Of a stretch of 64,000 nucleotides of DNA, positions 55,969-64,000 are shown piece after piece. The notes under the pieces are model-generated. The model was not told the DNA's origin, searched no databases, and saw only the letters and a program-made list of their open reading frames with translations. The stretch comes from Armigeres subalbatus (Eukaryota; Arthropoda; Insecta; Diptera; Culicidae), in NCBI RefSeq assembly GCF_024139115.2, contig NC_085140.1, forward strand, positions 229,430,352 through 229,494,351, in the 5' to 3' direction. A program made the translations under genes and the position numbers. Within the stretch, counting starts at the first letter, position 1. Each line of letters begins with the position of its first letter.

Positions 55969-56606
55969 GTTCGCATGACCAACATCAAATCTGAATTTCG
56001 AAACATGTGCTGTGCATATGCACAGCCAATATATTTATCAAAAAAATTAAAAGAAACATTGTTTCAGTAAGCTTTGAAAAAGAACGGAACAAGCCTACAA
56101 ATTTCATGATGTAATAATAATTTCAAGCGTGATAATAGGCTTACGAAGCCGTACACTAACTACGTAATCATTTTTAGATTTGTAAGATTTTTTCATACAC
56201 ATTAATTTTCATTTAAGTATATTGAACGTAAGAAGCCTCTTCTCTGCAATTTTTACGTCCGTGGATTTTGCTTTCTTTTATATTCATGTAGACTTTGGCC
56301 CCAATATTTTCCCATTTGACCCAATGTAACACCCTCGACGAAAGAGCCTCAATAGTCTTTATCTTCAACTAAAATAGCTAACAAGCGTATACACACTGGC
56401 GAACAGAACATACTTTCAAATGCGAAACGTTTTCCGGGACGAATGACAATGCGGTACAAGGTCAGACGGAATATAAGCGTGACTGTGATTATTAAAAGAT
56501 TTCGACCAACGTCAGAAGAATATAAAAATAGCGATGGATATAACATATTAAAGGAAGGCAGTCAATAATTAGAAGCTCCTGGAATTATTTTTTTCCTATT
56601 TCAGTA

Positions 56607-56857
56607 AGGCCGTTACAAATATTAAAAATTTATTTTGTCTCCCCCACCTCGGATTTTTTTTTACCAAAAAATAATATTTTGAGGGGGCAACACAATAAAA
56701 TTCGGATAATTTTGAGAATTTTCAAAACATTCTTTAACAAATCCGAGGAGTTTTTTTTATTTTTTTCATTTTAATATTTATTTTTTATTATCCTCCCCCT
56801 CCTTGACCTTTCGGAGACCAGTAGGACAAAAAGTTATTTAAATATTTGTAACGGCCT
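56607..56857. mobile_element. MITE with aggccgttacaaatatt ends
   Basis: 251 bp; aggccgttacaaatatt at 56607-56623 and its complement at 56841-56857. The interior has a second inverted pair around c-rich tracts (ctcccccacctcgg near 56640, ccgagg near 56744). No ORF; target duplication unclear. Confidence 0.65.
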
Positions 56858-58181
56858 AATAGTAAAAACTACTCATCAGTGTTTTTTAATTTACCAAAAA
56901 ATATATAAATTATTATTGATTTATTGGCATTTATCGGTGAGTACAACATCTAATGCTCAAAGGAAAGAGGGAGCACAGTATGAATAGGTGTCACAAGCGA
57001 GCGACTTCTTACTGGCGAACATGAATTGACATTTCAGCAGAGGGTAAGTTGTAAGAACAGCATTGTTGTTCCCAATTATTAAGCCTATTAACAAGTTGTA
57101 CCTTAAAACTCTTTAAGTCCAAATGGGGGTTACATGTTTTTTTATGTTGCGGTTTCAAAGTGTTCCGCAATTAACATATGTTTTCGACTGCTATTATTAC
57201 CTTTTTAACATTTTACAAAATAAAAAGAAATCTAGTTGAATAACATCCTTCTTACCGTTGAGTGCTCTCCCCTATTTAAGCAACTGATTCGATGATATAG
57301 TTGATATTGTGGGCTTGTCCGCGAATTATACGGGTGGAAGAGTGTTGGTAAATATATTTATATACCCATGTTTTTTACATGGTTTGGTTTTAATCGATCT
57401 TCAATGAAACAATGAGTTAGCTCTATTAAAAAACACACAAAAAAAAGAGATGTGAAAGTTATTGAATTCTAACCGCGTAACAACCTAGGTGTACACAAGC
57501 AGTATTTTGGTTTTGCAAAACTGATAATTATCCATCATGGTTGACACACAGTTATTAGTCATTTTGGACAATCCGAAGTCAGGCTTGAAGTAGTTAGGCA
57601 AATATAGTGTTCAAATGCATTTTTTGGTTGAACATTTAGTACTTAAGACACACAACCGTTAGTATGATTTAAAACTCAGGTACAACGTAAAGATAACTCT
57701 TCAAATCACGTTTCATCTGGAGGCCATTGGCCACATTTCGAGACGTAAGTGTCACGAAGAATATAATAAAATAGGGGAAATAACGGCAATGATCGTCGAA
57801 CAACACTTTATCACATATTAGCATAAACGAATATGTTTTGAACTAAAATGATGTTGAGGCAGAATAATAAGTCTAATAAGTCCTGCTGATGCCGTCATTT
57901 CGTTGATCGCGGATGATGGGGTCAACTGCCTGTATATTGTTAAAGCTATGAAATAATTCGATATTTTATATGATTACTTATTCACAATATATCATATTCT
58001 TTTCAGTCCAGTAAAAAAAATGAGTATTAACAAATTGAATTGCCTGCAAGTCTGGCTACAAGTAGTATATACTGAGATAAGTACTTTAAACCCGGTAACA
58101 TTACATTATATTTGATTTGCACAGAAATTCTTCGAATATGAAGATTCCGACAGTGTTCAGTACCAGAGACGATGTTATTAT
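56858..58181. other. AT-rich spacer
   Basis: No gene or repeat identified. Confidence 0.3.
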
Positions 58182-58584
58182 ATAGAGACACGCGTAGAGA
58201 ATAAAAGCAATTCTGGCTTCACGGCCAGCAGACAAAAATATCCTGTGCGATTGGCAACATAAAAATTTGTAAGAACTTGAAGTGACTCTCAGTATGAGCA
58301 GCTATTTCGTTTGCTCCAACCATATATCCTGCCACGTTCAGCACCATTGCCATATACTGCAACGACAAATATGATGAAATGCAGTAATAAACTTGGTATA
58401 AGAACTCCAAAAACAGCTTAATTTAATTAACTTTTCAAACTTTTTCATATTTTCTATAATGTTGATTACAATACTTATCTCGCATTTAGCACCGATCGAT
58501 AATGTTTGTTTACTTTGCTCGTTTGGTACCGCGTTTGACGGTACCAAACACTTTCGGCTTCACTCTGCGCGGGTCTCTATCTAT
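58182..58584. repeat. Segment bounded by an inverted atagagac-cgcg-agag motif
   Basis: atagagacacgcgtagag (58182-58199) is the near complement of the right-hand ctctgcgcgggtctctat (58563-58580). The right motif is repeated exactly over 24 bp at 62782-62805. On the minus strand, 58219-58380 has a good acceptor (ttgcag) followed by a short open frame that I cannot assign. Confidence 0.45.
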
Positions 58585-58660
58585 GGGCACATATTTGTAT
58601 TGACGAATCCAAGTTAAAATAAGAAGAAGACAAATGACGGTAGTAACTTCGGCAGATTTA

Positions 58661-59390
58661 TTTTTTTACTAATTTTATTTGCTAATTATCTAATATATGC
58701 ATTCATCTCCTAGACTAGGTGTTCCGTGTTTTCTTAACACTATCATCCTTATTTGCTATGTTACATTTTTAGTTATTATTAATACATTTCAATTGCCTCT
58801 GGCACTTAGGATTAAGAAGAATTGAACCATGTAGGAGTTACAATGTTTTAAACTTAAACTAAACTTAACCTAATTAATACTAAGGGTACAAGGAGCTAAT
58901 CGTTACAATAGAAAATTGCAACGATTTTCGTCTAAAATTGGAAATAATTTTATTGGACATTGGTTGCAATGTCTCAATATTAGAAATTCTATGAAGTTCT
59001 TTGGTACTATACCACGGAGCGGAGGCAACTTCAGAATCATTTTCAAAATTTTATTTTGAATCCTCTGGAGTGCCTTCTTTCTGGTATTGCAGCAACTAGT
59101 CCATATTGGCACAGCATACAACATGGCTGGTCTAAAAATTTGTTTGTAAATCAAAAGTTTGTTCTTAAGACAAAGTTTTGATATCTGTCTACACTTAATA
59201 TATTTGTTCAATGTGATTTTTAAAAGGTAATTTTTGATACTTAGCTTCGCAAGACCAATTAATTGGAACTCCATTCATAGTATACAATATATATGTCAGC
59301 ATATGTCTGTCACAATATGTCTGCTTATGTGGGAAAATTATAAGCTGAGTTTTGGAAGCATTCGGGGAAATTTTCCATTTTGACTTTTAC
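58661..59390 (-). mobile_element. Juan-like LINE, 5'-truncated 3' fragment
   Basis: Reverse-oriented match to about 39690-40470: the [11 protein letters not shown] and [19 protein letters not shown] region, the 3' UTR, and a poly(T) start at 58661-58669 (poly(A) on the minus strand). It interrupts a relic of the foldback terminus also seen at 9018-9075. Confidence 0.82.
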
Positions 59391-60536
59391 GAGCTGCTGT
59401 CAATGATTTTCTTGTAAAATTTTGGCTGATGATTCGATGGATTTCGGCATATTTTAAAATTAGTCAGAAGAAAAAAAAATCGACGTGTGGTTTACGATGT
59501 TCACCGTTATATATGTGGTTCATGAAGCACTGAAGACTATACTTAGCAGATCTAGACGCCAAAGGAACATGGAACTGAAACATCGGGAGTTTGGAGTTGG
59601 AATGTACTTCATCAACTGCTCAACATATGCTTTCTCGAGAGGCCAGGATGTCGCTGATGGTTCAATACAGCATTATCTTGGCATCGAAACCGAGAGATGT
59701 CCGTTGAAAGAAAGTAGAAAATGGAGCACATGTAAAGAAGATACATGTGTGGTGTACACCTGGAGCTACATTCTGAAGATTAGGAAGCATGTCAAGAGTC
59801 CGACAGCTGATCATCACGCGCAATAATGGCGAAATTCAAATTGCAACGCACTTCGATGCGGCAACCTGCAAGATACAGTGGTGTCTCTTTGAGATTGGTA
59901 CTCGTAAGTGATATCCAAATTCGGTAAGTTTTCAAAAAAATTTCTTATGAATCCAAACAACGGAACATCGTTCACATCTACTTCCTATGATTACGAGATT
60001 TACTGCATGATTCGTGATTCGATTAGCACCCAGAACAATCGCGTGCTTTGAAATATTTTGTTTTGCTCATGCAGTCCTAAATCCTAAATAGTGCGCAATT
60101 TGATCGTGTTTCGATAAGCATGCAGAGCGAGATCCGATTTTCTACTGCTTTGTATGGTCGATAAGCAGCTAAAATTATAAATGTTTGTTTGGAGAGTCAT
60201 CGAAATGGCAGAAGAATTTCAATATAAACTCATACATCGTATGATGTGGGGTAGTGCATTTTCCATTATGCTAATGGGAACTCGGGGACATTGTGTACAT
60301 TTTAATGAAAATTCTTTTACAGAAAATACATGTTCAAACATTCACGAATAGTTGATGTAGTTCCATTAAGTAGCATTTGAGTGGCGATGTTATTTCCGAA
60401 GACGCAACTGGTGGTAGTTATGGGGCGTACATGCTCCTATAATTTAAACTATATTAGTGGAAAATTCCAATCGCTGAAATTCTTGCCTGTTGTTGAACGC
60501 CCATAACAAATGCATATTTTTCCTTCATACTTTCAT
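59391..60536. other. Unassigned sequence
   Basis: A 113-codon plus-strand open stretch (59485-59826) sits here without recognisable domains. 'gacgccaaaggaacatggaa' within it faintly recalls a LINE endonuclease start. Not called as a gene. Confidence 0.25.
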
Positions 60537-60675
60537 GTTTTTGACGTAGAACTACGTCTGTCTTTTCTATATTGGGGTACACTTTACGATTGCAAAAAAT
60601 TGAAAATCGTCACGAAAATATGATAGACTTTGATCGTTAATATCTCAGCCGTTTCTAGATGGATTTTCAATTTTC
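60537..60675 (+). repeat. Dispersed repeat, intact relative of the gypsy target
   Basis: ttgacgtagaactacgtctg onward aligns with 10357-10424 plus 15240-15310. It represents the uninterrupted form of the repeat into which the gypsy element inserted. Confidence 0.5.
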
Positions 60676-60995
60676 TTGGACCATTCGATCAAGGAAGAGT
60701 CAACGCTCCATACCCGATGTACACTGAAGTCGTTTATTACGCGGTTATTTTTACAGGAATCGTTTTTTATGCAATTTTTTATTTACTCGAGTTTCTGGAT
60801 TTCCGCGGTTCCTTCAGACATATTTTGGGATTTACGCGGTTTTTTACGTTGTTTTAATTTACGCGGCCCATATCTTCCGCGTAAAAACTGACTCTAGTGT
60901 GTTACAATATCTATGTATGATAATATTTACTAAAACTTGCTAACAGTTTAGCACTTGGTTTCGGTCAATCAGTCAATCTCGTAAGTGCATCGGAA

Positions 60996-61115
60996 GCTTC
61001 TTCTTCCATGACACTACATTCCAACTAGAACTTGGCCTGCTTTTCAGCTTAGTAATTCATCAGCATTTCTTTAGTTATTCATTGAAAGTTTTTTTTATGT
61101 CCGCCATTGCAGGGC
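60996..61115 (-). mobile_element. Feilai SINE fragment, minus strand
   Basis: Plus-strand cttcttcttcc, then ccaactagaacttggcctgc and ttcattgaaag...ccgccattgca, matching the 3' half of the Feilai copy at 4894-5122. Confidence 0.65.
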
Positions 61116-62757
61116 TTTTAGCTGGTGCAGTTCGTTTATGCTAACTTAAACGTGCGTTTTCCTTGGAAAGCATGGGGGCATTTGACGTCTTATGATGCAG
61201 TAGAGGGGCTCAGAATCTTCTTCGCTGCTGAAGTGAATGCGTTTTTGCTGATTCGTAGGTGTCTGCCGGAGTAAACGCTAAGTCCGATGCAATTCACGTG
61301 AAGGAATAATAATTATTATCAATAACGCCGTTGACAGCCCAGCTTTCGCAATGGGTTTTTCTGTAATGAGCCACCACGGGCTTGGACTGACTTAGCGATG
61401 GGTGGTAAGTCTCTGTAGCAGTTTGCGTCGGTGATGGTTGCAGCTGTACACTATTAGCCAGGCTTGTGCTTTCCAAATTGTGTAATCGATTATAATTTAA
61501 AATAATATAAACCTAATTAATACCAATTTAATGTCAACAATGAAGTTCAATCGGATGTTTGGCATTGTTACCAATGCTTCAAATCGAGATACAATTATCG
61601 AACGATTTTTACTCTCTAGCGAGTTTTTATCAATTGGTAATTTGGATATGTGAACGGTTGGGAGTGTTGTTCATCCTCGATTATTTGAAAAATTTATTTT
61701 TATCTTCATTTTCAAATGTTGGTCCAAAAATTATATACATCACATCGAAAGCAGATTCAGTCTGGGCTTGAAAAACGCTTGCTTTGGTCTCATCGCACAG
61801 AATAGTCGAAATTACATACAGCTACGTAGATTACATACAGCTACGTAGTTCAACGTCACCTTTGCGTACAACCCGATTGGGCTGAACCTTTAAGTTTTTT
61901 CATCTCAAAATTTGATATTATCATGTTTTGATCTTTTAGTATGTATTATTAGTTTTTGGTGGATATTTAAACATTATCATAGTTCCATTGCAATCAATTT
62001 GTTACTAAAGGGTTTTTATAGCAGCTAGAAGTTACATATAAGACAATTTCTACATTATTTGGGAATTTTGTTTATGGAAAGCATGTGTCGTAGAGTACTC
62101 ATGCATATCCATTAGGGAAAGATCATCGCTACCGCCTGTTGGTGGTACAGCTAAAAATCATGTTAAAATTCGTATCTGTATTTTTTGTTGACAAAATTAT
62201 GATTTTTATCTTTGCCGAAGTTTCTTCTGTAACCAATAAGGGAAGTGACTATTGACATGTGACACATGACATGCAGTTATTTTTTTTTTCTTTCTTGTTT
62301 CAGAGAGCGAGTATTGGCGCTTAAACCTAGGCTAATTAGCCAGGGCAAGTCTAATACCTTGTCCCTCCCCAAGACGAAGCAACACTATGGAGAACGGAGT
62401 GACGTAAATTTCTTAGCATTGTCACTCCCAACGTCTGTACAAACTTATATCATTTGCTTATGATGATATTCCTAAACTATATTCCCTACCAACCATCCAA
62501 CTCCTTGACATCTATGAGGGCGTCGGTGAGTCGCTGGCCTCTCGTTAAGTAGATGTCATATCATCATTTCCTTCCTTTCCCTAGTAACGGAGAAGATGGG
62601 CGTGGCCGGCAATGGTAGCTTTCATGCTTTATCATTTTGGACCTCCAATTGGGTTGCTATTATATCCCAAATAGTAATCCATAGGCAATTGGGGGTAAGA
62701 AAGTTAAAGAATATATATGACAGCTATCAGTATGCAATCTACGAAATACTCCGTTAC
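61116..62757. other. AT-rich spacer with a short exact tandem duplication
   Basis: No gene. The unit attacatacagctacgtag is present twice in tandem (61811-61829, 61830-61848). A less AT-rich stretch at 62310-62660 looks like old repeat 3' sequence but no family is assigned. Confidence 0.35.
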
Positions 62758-62783
62758 CACGCAACGCAACGCAACGCAACGCA
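62758..62783. repeat. acgca pentanucleotide microsatellite
   Basis: About five units of gcaac/acgca, directly abutting the 24-bp motif shared with 58561-58584. Confidence 0.7.
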
Positions 62784-62975
62784 CTCTGCGCGGGTCTCTA
62801 TCTATAAACAACGTCTCTGTTCAGTACCAGTTCTAACGAACAAAATGCTAATTGGGTAACGATCGTCCATTGCACCCGTAGTCCATGCCAAAGGAATTTT
62901 TCCTTTCTTTTGTAAGTCTTCGTAACCTACTTATGTTCGCATGGCTGTATAAACTGTAAACGTAGTATAGGCATT

Positions 62976-64000
62976 TTGATGTTGATATTCCTCTCGATAC
63001 CAAAAGTGATATTGATAATGCTCTCGTATCTTTGACAAATTTAATTGTCGAAGCCAGAGGGATTGCAATTCCTAAATGTGAAATTAAATTCAACTCCATT
63101 GTTATTGACGACGATCTTTAGTTACTGATCAGTCTTAAAAATGTGAGGCGAAGGCAATACCAAAGAACTCGCGATCCCGTGTTGAAAGTTATTTGGCGAG
63201 ATTTGCAAAATGAAAATAAAAAACGTTTCGCTACTCTGAGAAATGCCAACTTTGAGAATAATGTCTCGAAATTGGATCCCAGTTTGAAACCCTTTTGGAA
63301 ATTAACGAAAATTCTTTAAAAAAACTCAAAAGCCAATTCCAGCGCTTAAAGAGGGAAATAAAATTTTATTAAAATAATGGCGAAAAGGCTCAAAAACTTG
63401 TTCAGCAGTTCGAGAGTGTCCATAATTTTAGTCTAGGTATCACTAGTCCAATTGAGGATCAGGTTACACGGAGCTTCGAAGACATTCTCAATCAAGATAA
63501 TGTTTTTGACCCTTCGTTGGGAACTAATTTGGATGAAGTGAGATCTATTACTAGAAAATTTAAAAATATGAAAGCCTCGGGTGATGATGGTATTTTCTAC
63601 ATACTTATTAAAAAACTTCCTAAGAGCTCTTTATCCTTTTTGGCTAATTTATTTAACAAATGTTTTCAATTGGCATACTTCCCAGATAAATGGAAAAACG
63701 CCAAAGTTGTTCCAATTTTGAAGCCGGACAAAAATCCAGCTGAGGCTTCTAGTTATCGCCCAATCAGTTTGCTTTCTTCAATAAGCAAACTGTTTGAAAA
63801 GATTATTTTAAATATAATGATGTTTCGTATTAATGACAATTCTATTTTTGCTGATGAGCAATTTGGTTTTCGCCATGGGCATTCAACCACTCATCAGTTA
63901 TTAAGAGTTAAATTAAGGATATTCGACTGGAGTTGCTCTTCTTGATATAGAGAAAGCATTTGACAGTGTTTGGTATGAAGGTTTGATTGTAAAATTGATG
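62976..64000 (+). pseudogene. Juan-like LINE ORF2 fragment running off the right edge
   Basis: Starts at the position equivalent to 38348 of the larger copy ([16 protein letters not shown]). It carries the endonuclease end, RT start [53 protein letters not shown] and [17 protein letters not shown] Gln codon has become TAG at 63118-63120, and there are frameshifts near 63317, 63373 and 63911. Several sites broken in the 38.9-39.1 kb copy are intact here, useful for judging those breaks. Confidence 0.85.

Noticed and set aside
59485..59826. 113-codon plus-strand frame
   Set aside because: No recognisable family, no splice or promoter support. One phrase faintly resembles a LINE endonuclease but not enough to call.
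51965..64000. First coding exon of Pdk with the targeting peptide
   Set aside because: Searched by eye for the conserved FNPSPLSIKQF-type segment on the minus strand and did not find it; not called.

Overview
This window is from a large, repeat-rich insect genome, most likely an Aedes (Stegomyia) mosquito. The evidence is a Feilai-type SINE, a Juan-like Jockey-clade LINE, RTE-like LINEs, an I-clade LINE with an RNase H domain, many small inverted-repeat elements, AT-rich intergenic DNA, and spliced genes with very long introns. Nothing bacterial, plasmid-borne or CRISPR-like is present.

Only two host genes can be supported, both on the minus strand. (1) The first coding exon of a STRAP/wmd WD40 protein lies at 7418-7532; the rest of the gene must lie beyond the left edge. 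(2) A mitochondrial pyruvate dehydrogenase kinase (Pdk) has six coding exons: 51757-51964, 51468-51658, 50462-50623, 50101-50397, 34805-34914 and 34602-34736. All splice junctions keep the frame. The N-terminal exon was not found. A 15.2-kb intron (34915-50100) splits the GT-box of the kinase ATP site and is packed with transposons.

Region by region. 1-4.6 kb: two RTE-like LINE copies, head to head. 4.9-7.0 kb: Feilai, a degenerate CR1/Jockey-type LINE 3' end, and two inverted copies of a second tRNA-derived SINE. 7.4-8.4 kb: STRAP exon 1 and its upstream region. 8.8-10.35 kb: a three-level nest of inverted-repeat elements. 10.4-15.2 kb: a Ty3/gypsy element with indistinguishable 219-bp LTRs, inserted in a dispersed repeat. 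15.3-20.7 kb: a hAT-type MITE and an I-clade LINE. 23.5-34 kb: two copies of a second RTE subfamily, a second copy of the hAT MITE, and several palindromes and MITEs. 34.6-52 kb: Pdk. Its giant intron holds an RTE copy split by a near full-length Juan-like LINE (target duplication visible), R1-like LINE remnants, a piggyBac-type MITE, a Feilai fragment and a Ty1/copia element with indistinguishable 176-bp LTRs. 52-64 kb: mostly AT-rich sequence with a degenerate tandem array, MITEs and two more Juan fragments, one running off the right edge.

In the copia, gypsy, I-like and Juan-like elements most reading-frame breaks are one-base changes in short homopolymers. This may reflect long-read assembly error rather than decay. 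No new defence or biosynthetic system was found. The most notable structures are the TE-stuffed Pdk intron, the nested insertions with readable target duplications, and several inverted-repeat families.
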